Source of the DNA: Pseudanabaena sp. M085S1SP2A07QC
GTDB taxonomy: Bacteria; Cyanobacteriota; Cyanobacteriia; Pseudanabaenales; Pseudanabaenaceae
NCBI GenBank assembly: GCA_020404895.1
Contig: JADBWK010000103.1
Span: 1-49,259 of the forward strand
Direction: 5' to 3'
Length of the DNA stretch: 49,259 bases
Part shown: positions 31,910 to 41,139 of the stretch, in pieces
How positions within the stretch are numbered: position 1 is the first letter of the stretch
Layout: each line of letters starts with the position of its first letter
Notes under the pieces: model-generated
Databases searched by the model: none
What the model was told of the DNA's origin: nothing
Seen by the model: only the letters and a program-made list of their open reading frames with translations
Program-made: the position numbers and the translations under genes

Positions 31910-32424
31910 AAAAGCCCATTTCCACTGAAAAAGCAATTGAACACTTAGCATCGATTCTGAGCATACGATCTAGAAATTTAATTGCTTCATCGAGTCGATG
32001 GAGCAAGCAAAGAATATAGCTACATAGAGATACAAATACTTTTTGTGAATACCGCAAAAGGGACGCAGAAAATTGCGTAAACCAACCCAAAGGCTCTCCA
32101 GAGTATTGCAATGAACCTCACAAAAACCATCTTGATCTTCATCGCGGGTATACTCGTGCTGAGAGTGACAAACCTGCCACAACGCTGTCTCTGAGGCAAG
32201 ATTTCTGAGTCTATAGGTCTCACCGTCGCGGTAACCCGATAACTAATGCTGGTGGGTATAGCATCAGGTTGTGGCTTACATCGTTTCGCATAATGTGGTT
32301 TTTCTACTGTCTGAATATGGTCGAGTTGATGCCATTTCATCTTGGTTGATAATTTTTCAGCAGCATCGATCACGTCGGCAGCACAAGCAAAATCTTGTCC
32401 CGCCGTCATTGGGCTATTTATCAA
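31908..32424 (-). pseudogene. Decayed transposase remnants (IS1634-like joined to IS1595/ISXO2-like)
   Basis: Fragments in shifted frames. About 32165-32424 reads AAEKLSTKMKWHQLDHIQTVEK, YAKRCKPQPDAIPTSISYRV and CGRFVTLSTSI, like the middle of IS1634-family transposases. About 31970-32245, in another frame with a stop upstream, reads HSQHEYTRDEDQDGFCEVHC and NTLESLWVGLRNFLRPF, then GIHKKYLYLYV, like the C-terminal half of ISXO2/IS1595 transposases. No terminal repeats remain. Two unrelated insertion sequences seem to have been fused by deletion. Family names are from motif memory. Confidence 0.6.
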
Positions 32425-32453
32425 TAGATACGAATTTTCTATCCAATCCCATC

Positions 32454-32609
32454 ATGCTTTCCATCAAATCTGAAACACTACCGTTAAAATCCTCGACTTT
32501 TTTCACTCTTACGACTACAGAACACCTTAAGCTAGAAGCGATCGCAGAACTAGACGAGATTTTTAGCTATATTAATGCAGCGATCGCTAGTAGTCGAAGA
32601 GAACTTTAA
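32454..32609 (+). CDS. Possible small ORF, uncertain
   Basis: 51 codons from ATG 32454 to 32609: SIKSETLPLKSSTFFTLTTT then EHLKLEAIAELDEIFSYINAA. The frame is open further upstream, but there it runs across transposase debris. It has amphipathic helix character in the second half. No family is recognised. It may be the stub of a gene cut by the insertion sequences. It ends 43 bases before the permease gene. Confidence 0.25.
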   Translation: MLSIKSETLPLKSSTFFTLTTTEHLKLEAIAELDEIFSYINAAIASSRREL

Positions 32610-32652
32610 AGCATTACTATGAATAGCAATCAAGCTCTATCAAAATTTATTA

Positions 32653-33561
32653 ATGCTGGAAGTCCTGCAATCAACCATTGATGGTATCGCTGTCGGCAGC
32701 ATTATTGCGCTTGCCGCAGTCGGTTTAACGCTTACCTATGGCATCTTACGCCTTGCTAACTTTGCTCATGGCGACATTCTCACCCTCGGCGCATACCTTG
32801 CCTTTCTTGCCAATACCACGCTCAAGCTGAATATTGTGGTGTCGATCGCCTTTGGCAGTATCATCTCCATCGGTTTAGTCTTAATTTGCGAAAAAATCCT
32901 CTGGCAACCGTTACGTGCCAAAAAAGCTACCTCAACGACGATGATGATCGTTTCGATTGGTCTGGCGCTGGTGATTCGTAATGCGATCGTGCTGGTTTGG
33001 GGTGCAAAACCACAGAAATATGATTTGCCAACTTTTCCTGCAATCAAGATTTTTGACTTAGCAATCACCCAAAACAAAATGGTGGTGATCGCTGCCGCGA
33101 TCGCTGTAATTGCTGGGCTTTACTATTTATTACAAAATACCAAAATAGGCAAAGCAATGCGAGCAGTAGCTGACAATCCAGAACTCGCTAAAGTCGCAGG
33201 GATCAACGTCAATGCCGTAATCATTTCAACATGGGTAATTGCTGGAGGTATGACTGCATTTGGAGGCAGTATGTATGGCTTAATTACCAATCTACGTCCG
33301 AATATGGGCTGGTTCTTGATTTTGCCCATGTTTGCGGCAGTTATTTTGGGTGGAATTGGGAATCCCTATGGCGCGATCGCGGGAGCACTAATTGTAGGGA
33401 TTTCCCAAGAAGTCGCCACTACATGTCCTGTTGCCCTGGGCGAATTACAGAAATACTGTATTGGCACTGAATATAAACTGGGCGTGGGTTTGGTGATTAT
33501 GGTTTTGGTATTGCTCTTTAAACCGCAAGGCTTATTTAAAGGCGCGACATCGTCACAATAG
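32653..33561 (+). CDS. Branched-chain/neutral amino-acid ABC permease, LivH/NatD type
   Basis: 302 aa, about eight membrane segments. GSIIALAAVGLTLTYGILRLANFAHGDILTLGAY is the LivH opening. The EAA-like loop is GKAMRAVADNPELAKVAGIN, followed by VILGGIGNPYGAIAGALIVG and a short KPQGLFKG ending. It is the inner-membrane subunit of a high-affinity amino-acid importer, with NatD of the cyanobacterial Nat system the likely match and UrtB of urea transport the alternative. No binding protein, LivM or ATPase genes are adjacent, so the system is dispersed. A terminator follows within 2 bases. Confidence 0.88.
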   Translation: MLEVLQSTIDGIAVGSIIALAAVGLTLTYGILRLANFAHGDILTLGAYLAFLANTTLKLNIVVSIAFGSIISIGLVLICEKILWQPLRAKKATSTTMMIVSIGLALVIRNAIVLVWGAKPQKYDLPTFPAIKIFDLAITQNKMVVIAAAIAVIAGLYYLLQNTKIGKAMRAVADNPELAKVAGINVNAVIISTWVIAGGMTAFGGSMYGLITNLRPNMGWFLILPMFAAVILGGIGNPYGAIAGALIVGISQEVATTCPVALGELQKYCIGTEYKLGVGLVIMVLVLLFKPQGLFKGATSSQ

Positions 33562-33562
33562 C

Positions 33563-33595
33563 AAAGCACAAAATGGCTACGCCATTTTGTGCTTT
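33563..33595 (+). terminator. Terminator palindrome after the LivH-type gene
   Basis: AAAGCACAAAATGGC-TAC-GCCATTTTGTGCTTT, 15-base arms, two bases after the stop, with T-rich end. Confidence 0.75.
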
Positions 33596-33680
33596 TAAAA
33601 CCTTTACAGGAATTGTTTTTTAATTCACAAAAGTATTGAAACACTTTTGTGAATTGGTATAAAAGGTATGTTTAGGATAT

Positions 33681-33735
33681 AAAGCCCCAAATAAAAGTGG
33701 CGGCGCTTTGCGCCGCCACTTTTATTTGGGGCTTT
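33681..33735. repeat. 55-bp palindrome 3' of the CheA-like gene
   Basis: 26-base arms starting AAAGCCCCAAATAAAAGTGG, TTT loop, core GGCGCTTTGCGCC. It lies 12 bases past the CheA-like stop, between convergent genes. Confidence 0.8.
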
Positions 33736-33746
33736 GTGATTTTGGA

Positions 33747-36700
33747 TTATCCCGAAATAACTTGGTGCAATTTTTCAACTAGTTCTTGTTCTCTATATGG
33801 TTTACAAAGATATGCTTTCGCGCCCAGATCTAAAGCTAACTTCCGATCATTTTCGTTGTTCTTCTCGGTGAGTACAATGATTGGTAAATTTTGCAGATCA
33901 TCATCAACAAGAACACTCGATAAGAGTTTGAATCCATCCATATGAGGCATCCCTAAATCGGTGATTACCACGTCAACTTTTGTCTTTATCTCTAAGCAGT
34001 TTTTGAGAAACGCGATCGCCTCTTTTCCATCTTGAACTTGCTCAGTCAAAAAACCAGACTTGGTAAGCATCATTGCTAGATAGCGCCGCACATTAGCCGA
34101 AGACTCTACAATTAATACTCTAGGCTGCTGCGGCTTCACAGGAGGTTTCACGAGCTCATTAGTAAATAGTCCCGAACTTTCCAAATTTTCGGGCTCAGGA
34201 GATCGAACCAAGTCACGGGCTGAGTTACTACCTGCTGATGTGCTGGAAAAAGATGGTGTAGCACCTGCACTAAAAAAGTCTGATAGACTACTCAAGCTTT
34301 CAAAATTTGAATACATCTCTTGAGAGCCCGAGACATGAGCATCAGAGCGCAAACATTGGCTGACTAACTCAGCAGGATTAAGCAAAGCCACAGCCTGATT
34401 ACTTCCCAAGACAACTGTGCCGAGAAAAATATGCGGAAGGCAAATGTTGCCTTCCATTTGATGTAATGTGGCTTCCTGATCATGCCAGCAACCATCTGTT
34501 TGCAAAGCAAACAGATCATTTTCGTAATGAATAACTAAAAGTGAAGGTATGGCTTGAGAGGGTTTCTGACTTTCAGATAAATTTGTTGATTGCGCAGATT
34601 GGCGGCTTGATTGCAGACTGGATTGGCTCAAGCTATGTCGGCAATTTAGCTTTAGTAGGGAGTTGAGGCGAACTATAGGTAATGTGAGATCGCGCCATAG
34701 TAAAGTCTCTTGCTCCTCCGCACCAAGAATTGGTGAATTACAGGGAACCACTTCCAAGATCATCTTACTGGGAATGGCTAGACACATTTGATTAACATCA
34801 ATTAGTAGTACGCGAATCACAGAGTTCACATTCGGTAAAACTAGAGTAAATTGAGTGCCTTTGCCATTTTGGGACTTCACCGAAATATTCCCTCCCAACT
34901 CTCGCAGTTTCTTTTTTACTTCACTTAATTTAGTTGATTTAGTCCTAGTTTCTAAATTACTATGTACGAGATTAAAGCTGGGTTCAAAAATTAAATTTAT
35001 TAATTGCTCATCACTCATATCCATTGTTGAGAAACCTGACATGCCTGCGATCAATGCCGATTGCTCAACCTGATGACGGATCTTTTCTACATCAAGACCG
35101 CAACCATCATCACTAACTTTGATGATCGTGCTTTCATTGGTTTGAGTTGCTATAAATTCAATTTTGCCTTGCGGCGATTTCCCCTGTTGTTGGCGATCAT
35201 GGGGAGATTCAATTCCATGTTTAAAGGCGTTCCGTAGTAATAGCTCAAGTGTCTCCGCGATTGTTTCAGAACTTAACCTCTCAACTTCCACTCCAGCACC
35301 TTGGACAACTAACTCTACTTGCTTGCCATACTGTGGAGACAGATCGTGCAAAATACGAGGAAACCTTGTTACGAGACTAGAAATAGGATGTTTAAGGACT
35401 TGTCGCAGATTCTTTCTTAAATGATTAACATCCTGACTCATCGTATAGGTTTGCTGCTCAGTGATCGCAAGCATATGCATAATCTTATCAACTGTATTTT
35501 GCAAACCTGCGATCGCAGTTTGGTTCTGACGGCTATCTGCGTTATATTCTAATGAATGTAAATGGCTTTGAGCTTGGCTAGACAGCGTTTTAATCTCATC
35601 TAAATAAACATCTAAACTTCCCTTCCGTATTAATAATTCCTCTGACAAATTCCCTAGCATTTCTAAATGGTTTAAGGGAATACGAATAGTTGCATCACTT
35701 CCCTTCGTGTCAAGCTGAGTCTCAACTTGGCTGGTATTAATAGCACGCATATCTAAATCCATATCAGGTTTTGTCTCTAGGGATAAGGCTGCAAAATCTG
35801 CATAGGAAATTTCTGTATCTCCAAAATTTATAAGTGATAAGTCATGCCAAGAAGAACTAACTTCTTCAGCATTATTCTGATAAATTGGAGATTCTTCGAT
35901 AGCTGTATCAATGTCTGAAGTAGGAAAATCTTCTTTGAGCATCTCTGCTAGCATTGCGCTGCTGTCTATATTTGCCAAAATTGGACTTGTAGATACTTGG
36001 GGCTGGAGAGAGTTCTCAGAAGCTAGACTAGATACACTAAGATCCAAGGATTCACAAAATTTGTCGGAATTCATATCTTCAGAAATGTCATTATTAGACA
36101 AGTCACAATTAGATAAGTCAAAAGCAGTTACTAGTAAATCATCATTAGCCTTTGACCAAGAATCCATTGCTGTAAATTTAGTCCAAACATCTTCTGTCTC
36201 AGCAGTGTCTTCAATATCTAATTTCTTCTCATTCCACTTAACGCCTTGGATTTCAGTTTGATTACTATTTTCTAGTGATTGCTCATTGACCTTCGCAGAA
36301 AATATCTCTGCGAATAACTCTGGCATTGGCAATATTGCTCCATTGTTAGTTTTATCGGATTCCTGAAGGCTTTCAGTAAACTCGTCGAAATCACCTGTAA
36401 ATGAATCTGTTAAGCTAGGAAATAAAGTCGTCAACTCGTCATGAGCATTATCTGCGATATCTTGAAATAGTTTGCTAGAATCCCAATCATCTTGCTCTTG
36501 ATCTATCTGAATCATGAGAAATCCATCAGAATTGTCTAGTGTTTCTATTGGTGCTATACAATCTTCCAGTTTGGACAACTCAAAATTCATATCAAAGAGA
36601 TGGAGAGCCTCTGGGGTGTCTTCTAAATTAAATGGCTCATCTACAATGTCATATAGATTTAGATTTTTTCTGGATATAGTCTCATCTGTTGCTAATTGTA

Positions 36701-37115
36701 GATGTTCATTTATCTGAGAAAATAGATTGCTTTGAATTTCTATCCAGTCTTTAGATAAATCCATCTCTAAACAATATTCATTAATTACTTGATTGGACAT
36801 ATTGATGACCTCAATCAGCAATTCTTTGGCAACCCAATCAATCTCTGTACGACGATCACACAATAAATTGATTGAAGCTTCAAGGTTATGAATTATTTCT
36901 GCGAAAGGTGAGTTGGGTATATAAAAATCAGCTTTAATTGCAGCTTCCTGAACTAACTTAATCGTTAAAAATATCGCGTCACGTTGCTGGTGAAAATTTG
37001 GCAACCTAACATCTAACTCTAAAATTTTATTTTTTAACTCATGCATCAAAGCTTGAGATTCCTTAGAAAAAATTTTTTTGGTTTGTGGCTCTATCTCAAT
37101 CATGGGAGAATCCAT
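33747..37115 (-). CDS. CheA-like hybrid protein with receiver domain, degenerate kinase core
   Basis: 1122 aa. The N-terminal helical part (1-150) has no A-H-x-[LI]-K-G Hpt motif. A long acidic linker follows to about 480. P3-like dimerisation is IRIPLNHLEMLGNLSEELLIRKG. The HATPase keeps N-box LLLRNAFKHGIE and G1 SDDGCGL, but the place of the CheA G2 loop (S-G-R-G-V-G-M-D-V-V) reads ETRTKSTKLSEVKKKL. Then comes a CheW-like domain with a long insertion, and a C-terminal receiver (VDVVITDLGMPHMDG, VLTEK, CKPY). It probably signals from the TPR-MCP encoded 78 bases upstream, possibly without its own autophosphorylation. Confidence 0.85.
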   Translation of the reverse strand: MDSPMIEIEPQTKKIFSKESQALMHELKNKILELDVRLPNFHQQRDAIFLTIKLVQEAAIKADFYIPNSPFAEIIHNLEASINLLCDRRTEIDWVAKELLIEVINMSNQVINEYCLEMDLSKDWIEIQSNLFSQINEHLQLATDETISRKNLNLYDIVDEPFNLEDTPEALHLFDMNFELSKLEDCIAPIETLDNSDGFLMIQIDQEQDDWDSSKLFQDIADNAHDELTTLFPSLTDSFTGDFDEFTESLQESDKTNNGAILPMPELFAEIFSAKVNEQSLENSNQTEIQGVKWNEKKLDIEDTAETEDVWTKFTAMDSWSKANDDLLVTAFDLSNCDLSNNDISEDMNSDKFCESLDLSVSSLASENSLQPQVSTSPILANIDSSAMLAEMLKEDFPTSDIDTAIEESPIYQNNAEEVSSSWHDLSLINFGDTEISYADFAALSLETKPDMDLDMRAINTSQVETQLDTKGSDATIRIPLNHLEMLGNLSEELLIRKGSLDVYLDEIKTLSSQAQSHLHSLEYNADSRQNQTAIAGLQNTVDKIMHMLAITEQQTYTMSQDVNHLRKNLRQVLKHPISSLVTRFPRILHDLSPQYGKQVELVVQGAGVEVERLSSETIAETLELLLRNAFKHGIESPHDRQQQGKSPQGKIEFIATQTNESTIIKVSDDGCGLDVEKIRHQVEQSALIAGMSGFSTMDMSDEQLINLIFEPSFNLVHSNLETRTKSTKLSEVKKKLRELGGNISVKSQNGKGTQFTLVLPNVNSVIRVLLIDVNQMCLAIPSKMILEVVPCNSPILGAEEQETLLWRDLTLPIVRLNSLLKLNCRHSLSQSSLQSSRQSAQSTNLSESQKPSQAIPSLLVIHYENDLFALQTDGCWHDQEATLHQMEGNICLPHIFLGTVVLGSNQAVALLNPAELVSQCLRSDAHVSGSQEMYSNFESLSSLSDFFSAGATPSFSSTSAGSNSARDLVRSPEPENLESSGLFTNELVKPPVKPQQPRVLIVESSANVRRYLAMMLTKSGFLTEQVQDGKEAIAFLKNCLEIKTKVDVVITDLGMPHMDGFKLLSSVLVDDDLQNLPIIVLTEKNNENDRKLALDLGAKAYLCKPYREQELVEKLHQVISG

Positions 37116-37193
37116 TACATATATATGGTCAACTTCTATCTTGAAATTAGCGAAATGAAGGATTACTAATCTTTGCGGATGCTCAACCGAATT

Positions 37194-40100
37194 TTAGCGA
37201 GTTTTGAAATGAGCCAAGGATTGTTGAAGTTCTTCAGAATAGCCTCTGGTAGCTTTAATTAACTTAGAGGCTTCTGAAGAAGATGCAAGCGTCCTTCTAG
37301 CCATATGCGAAATATCATTCATCAAGTTGGCAACGCCCTCGGTTGTCTGGGCTTGTGAAGTTGTAGCCTCGGAGATAGCGATCATTAATCCGTCAATTTG
37401 TTGTGAGATTTGGGCGATTTGTTGCAGGCTATCTTTAGCAGCGATCGCTAGGGTGTTACTCTCCAATAGTTGATTACTGCCAGACTCAACCGATGACATC
37501 ACTGCTTTAGTTTCAATTTGAATATTTCTGAGTAGGACTTCTACTTCTTTGGTTGCTGTAACTGAACGAGCGGCTAGTTCTCCTACCTCTTCTGCAATCA
37601 TTACAAATCCACTATTTGCATCGTTCGACCGAGATGCTTCAAGCGAGGCGTTGATTGCTAGAAAATTGGTTTTAATCGCAATTTCATTAATTGAAGAAAT
37701 TGCCTTAGCAATCTTTTGGGAGACAACACCTAAATTCTTGACCCTCTTGGCTGTTGTAGCGACTACATTCTGCAATTCTCCGACCTTGGACATCACTGCA
37801 TCAATAGAGCGATCGCTATCGGATAGTTTTTCGACTACTCGTTGCGATGATTGCAATACTTGATGACTATTATTGACAATTTTTGTTACTGACAGCTTAG
37901 TCATCTTCATTGTGCTAAGCGATCGCGTAACTATATCTACTTGTCTTTGAGAGACATTGGCAAGATTAGCGATCGCCTGTTCGTTTTGCCCAAGTGAGAA
38001 ATTAACTTGGTTTGCCGAAGATTTAACTTGCCCGACAATATTTTGTAAACCCCGAATGACATCATCAAAAAACATATCGACATTGGGTAGACTTCCATCA
38101 ACTGATTGAGTGGAAACCGTAAGGTCACCATCAGCTAAAGCTTGTACATCTTTGAGCATTTGCATCAAATGATCCTGAAGATCTTCCTTTTGTTGGCGAT
38201 AGCTCTCAACTTCGGCATGGCGCTGTACTATCTCTGAGCGCACTTTTTTACCTAGACGCAAAATATTTTCATCAGAAAAATCTGTATCTTTTGCTTCATG
38301 CTTTTCTTCTCTAGCAAGTTTTGCTAAGACGTTAAATAACTTTACTACCTGCAACTGTAAGTTTTGTTTTTCCTGCTCTTGCTTTTGCATCATCGTCTGG
38401 AATTGTTCAGACATTTTATTAATACTTAAGGAAATATCTGATAGTTCATCATTTCCCTCTACACTCAAACTCCCAAGACTGAGAGTAGCAGTTCCTTGTC
38501 TAATATCTCTCAAAGCAGCGCGAATATCTTTAAGTCTTGAACTAAGTTTACGGGATAGGGCATAGGCGATTGTTGCTACTAGCAATGGTGTAGCTGCGAT
38601 GCCAATTCCAATCACCAGCAGTAGACTTTGATTGCCTGTAATCGCTTTAGTTTTATCTATGGTCGTTAATACATCCCATGTCAACATGTCATAAGTCTTC
38701 ATGTCAGGCACGGTGGCATAGGCAACCAATTTCCCACTGCGATCGAGCCTGACCGTATCGCCTATGCCAGAAGATTTTGAAGTTCGCAAATCTTGGAGTC
38801 CTGCAAAACTTGTTGACGCATCCTCTCCAACTTTGACAATCTGTGAACTAGTAATATATTTGTTAGAGCTATCAATTACATAAAAATCTTTATTTCCATT
38901 GGCATCTTTATTGGCAATAGTTAAATCATTCTCTAAATTTTTTACAGGAATTTCAACCTGTAAAATCATGTTGACTTTTTGTGAAACAGAACTCTTGATA
39001 GACCTAGCTACGTAGAGATATACGCCATCTTTCTCAACAACAGGGTTACCAAAGAAAACTGTATCCGCAGCAAGGGCTTTGCTAAGGATATTAGGGTTAA
39101 GAGTTTGTAAGGTTTTTGATGTGCTTGACTGAGCAATTAGCTCACCATTAGTAGAAAACAGCGCAATACTATTGTAATTTGGATAAGCTTGACTATAGAG
39201 ATTTAACCGATTTGTCAACTGTTGCTTGTATTGACGCTGTTGAGCAATTGGCAATGAACTGAGAGGATTAGCTGCTTTATCGTTTGATGATGTAGTGGGG
39301 AGCTTAAGCAGTGTGTTCTGCCCAATCTCATTTGAGACGAATAATTTTTGCAACACTTCCACATCATTAAGCTGCTGCTTTAAAAAGTTTCTAGTCACGT
39401 TAGCTAAAGCGATCGCCTCCGATTGCTGTGCTTGTTTGACCTTACTTAACAGCAACCCATCCCCTACTTGGTATGCTACGACACCCAAGGCAATCGCAGG
39501 AATAGTCGCTACTAAAGCACCCCATAAAGTAATCTTTTGACCAACACTAGAGAACTTAAACACATCCTCTAATGCGATCGCTGAAACACCATTTCCCGTA
39601 GAACCTTTACCATCAGAACTGCTATGCTCTTGGTTGATATCATGATCCTGAGAATCTATCCCCCATTCAAAAAACACAGATTCTGGAGGTGGAAATTCTA
39701 TTCTTTGTTTATTACTTTCGCTTGCTTCTTGAATGTTGGCGATCGTATCGCTAAAAATTGATGTTGGAGCCTTATCTGTTATATCTTCTAGACCTCCAAT
39801 CATTATCCCCGCATCTGCAATCATCATGGTTTCATCATCTGCAAATGATGTTTCTAATGTGAATAACGGTTCTTGCAAAACAGTTATTTCTTTCTGCGCC
39901 TGTTCCACTTGCTGGCTTTTATATTGTGCGGCGATCGCAGGTGGCGGTGGGACTATTCCATTACCATTAGCTAAAGCATTTACAGCAACTTTGGGCTTAA
40001 TAGCTACATTAATGGAAGAAGGGTTAGCTAAGATAGCAAGGTCGCCCGTAGTTGATTCGTCATTGTCAAGAATGTAGGAAATACTCTTACTGCTAGATCC

Positions 40101-40523
40101 ACCATTTATCTTAGAGCCAACATTTTGCATATCCTTTAGTTGCAAGGCTCTATAGTTAGCTGCTTGGGCTTTATCTGCATCGCTGGATTCTTTGAACGCT
40201 GGACTGTGCGTTTCCACATCTTTCTGAAAAACTTTTTGAGGCTTATTTGTCTGAGAAATATTAGCTAGTTTATTTTGAATTTGAGCAAGCGAAGTACTCG
40301 CGAGATCAAGTAAATCTGGATCGTCGGTAAGAGTCAATACTTGTTGATATTGTGTCTTAGCATAATCAATTTTACCCGCCTTACGAAAGGTTGCACCTAA
40401 CCAAATATGCAGCTTGGGATTGCGAGGATCTCCATGCAACAATTCCGAGAACTGTTTCATCGCCTCTTCATACCGACCCTCTGCATAGGATTGTAGAGCT
40501 GCCTGATACTGCGCTATCATCAT
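37194..40523 (-). CDS. TPR-containing methyl-accepting chemotaxis protein (PilJ-like)
   Basis: 1109 aa from ATG 40523 (AGGGG 6 bases upstream); the open frame begins at 40607, and Met30 is also possible. The N-terminal TPR pair is LQSYAEGRYEEAMKQFSELL and LGATFRKAGKIDYAKTQYQQ. A low-complexity linker leads to TM1 (LWGALVATIPAIALGVVAYQV, about 330), a periplasmic Cache-like domain, TM2 and HAMP modules. The signalling domain has INEIAIKTNFLAINASLEAS and EEVGELAARSV. It is a sensor for phototaxis or type IV pilus motility and shares an operon with the CheA-like gene. CheW and CheY genes are not adjacent. Confidence 0.87.
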   Translation of the reverse strand: MMIAQYQAALQSYAEGRYEEAMKQFSELLHGDPRNPKLHIWLGATFRKAGKIDYAKTQYQQVLTLTDDPDLLDLASTSLAQIQNKLANISQTNKPQKVFQKDVETHSPAFKESSDADKAQAANYRALQLKDMQNVGSKINGGSSSKSISYILDNDESTTGDLAILANPSSINVAIKPKVAVNALANGNGIVPPPPAIAAQYKSQQVEQAQKEITVLQEPLFTLETSFADDETMMIADAGIMIGGLEDITDKAPTSIFSDTIANIQEASESNKQRIEFPPPESVFFEWGIDSQDHDINQEHSSSDGKGSTGNGVSAIALEDVFKFSSVGQKITLWGALVATIPAIALGVVAYQVGDGLLLSKVKQAQQSEAIALANVTRNFLKQQLNDVEVLQKLFVSNEIGQNTLLKLPTTSSNDKAANPLSSLPIAQQRQYKQQLTNRLNLYSQAYPNYNSIALFSTNGELIAQSSTSKTLQTLNPNILSKALAADTVFFGNPVVEKDGVYLYVARSIKSSVSQKVNMILQVEIPVKNLENDLTIANKDANGNKDFYVIDSSNKYITSSQIVKVGEDASTSFAGLQDLRTSKSSGIGDTVRLDRSGKLVAYATVPDMKTYDMLTWDVLTTIDKTKAITGNQSLLLVIGIGIAATPLLVATIAYALSRKLSSRLKDIRAALRDIRQGTATLSLGSLSVEGNDELSDISLSINKMSEQFQTMMQKQEQEKQNLQLQVVKLFNVLAKLAREEKHEAKDTDFSDENILRLGKKVRSEIVQRHAEVESYRQQKEDLQDHLMQMLKDVQALADGDLTVSTQSVDGSLPNVDMFFDDVIRGLQNIVGQVKSSANQVNFSLGQNEQAIANLANVSQRQVDIVTRSLSTMKMTKLSVTKIVNNSHQVLQSSQRVVEKLSDSDRSIDAVMSKVGELQNVVATTAKRVKNLGVVSQKIAKAISSINEIAIKTNFLAINASLEASRSNDANSGFVMIAEEVGELAARSVTATKEVEVLLRNIQIETKAVMSSVESGSNQLLESNTLAIAAKDSLQQIAQISQQIDGLMIAISEATTSQAQTTEGVANLMNDISHMARRTLASSSEASKLIKATRGYSEELQQSLAHFKTR

Positions 40524-41139
40524 GATCGCCCCTGAATGAAAATACGTCTTTGTTTCAAGAAGGATGCTTAAGCTTCGACAAGCCTCCTGATACATAATTA
40601 AACGCATTTATATGTAAAACCTCTAGCGCCATTTTGCTTGTGTTTCCCAAAATAAGTGCTATCATAGCTAAGGAATTGTTGCACTCAGCTAAATAGAAAT
40701 TGAAAAAACTGGTTTTATTGCTTGGATGTGATTGGCTCCTCAACCTAAAGTTAGATGAAAGACGCGAGTCTGATCCTACTCTTTCTTGGGATGATGCCTG
40801 TGAAGGACCTAGTATGTTCCGATCGACCTTCTAACTATAAGGGTTGTAACCACTGTTAACAACCTCGGTCGATCGCTTCTCATCGTGGAGAAGACTAAAT
40901 ATTTCCCGAAACTTAATAAGCTGTAGAAAAGACGCTTGGGACGAGAATCTTTTTTGTGCGCAGATTGTAAAATTATCATTATCTATCTTTTGACTGATTA
41001 GATAGTGTCATTTACGATTGTGAGCCATTAAAAAAGTTACTGTTCTTAGATGTTTAGTTTCGCTTGTTATGTTATGGAACTCTGCTCAAAATTTTTTCGC
41101 ATACATCTACAACACATAACATCTAGGACAAACAGAATC
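40524..41139. other. Long intergenic region with structured segment
   Basis: 616 bases between divergent genes (TPR-MCP and the DHS-like gene). It holds both promoters and, at about 40740-40945, a segment with strong pairing potential (listed separately). TTTTTT at 40949-40954 could end a small transcript. No convincing reading frame is seen; the AT-rich frames on either strand have no recognisable protein. Confidence 0.5.
40740..40954 (+). ncRNA. Candidate structured small RNA (class unknown)
   Basis: CGATCGACC (40820-40828) pairs perfectly with GGTCGATCG (40867-40875), and inside it GGTTGT (40842-40847) pairs with ACAACC (40859-40864). GAAG/CTTC and GATG/CATC extend the stem outward with bulges. 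AGAATCTTTTTT ends the segment. A long imperfect hairpin of about 200 nt would be 6S-like in size, but I cannot match a 6S consensus. Strand is a guess from the T-run. It may instead be a leader of the DHS-like gene. Confidence 0.3.

Noticed and set aside
32271-32453. Start of the 112-aa plus-strand frame
   Set aside because: This part is the antisense of transposase remnants; only the piece from 32454 could be independent, and even that is doubtful.
40740-40954. Firm 6S, SRP or RNase P RNA call
   Set aside because: I could not recognise conserved sequence of any of these. Only the pairing and length are suggestive, so it is kept as an unclassified candidate.
41050-41139. Upstream extension of the DHS-like protein
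   Set aside because: The extra 30 residues (MFSFACYVMELCSKFF...) are not part of the family, and the ATG at 41140 has an AGGA before it.
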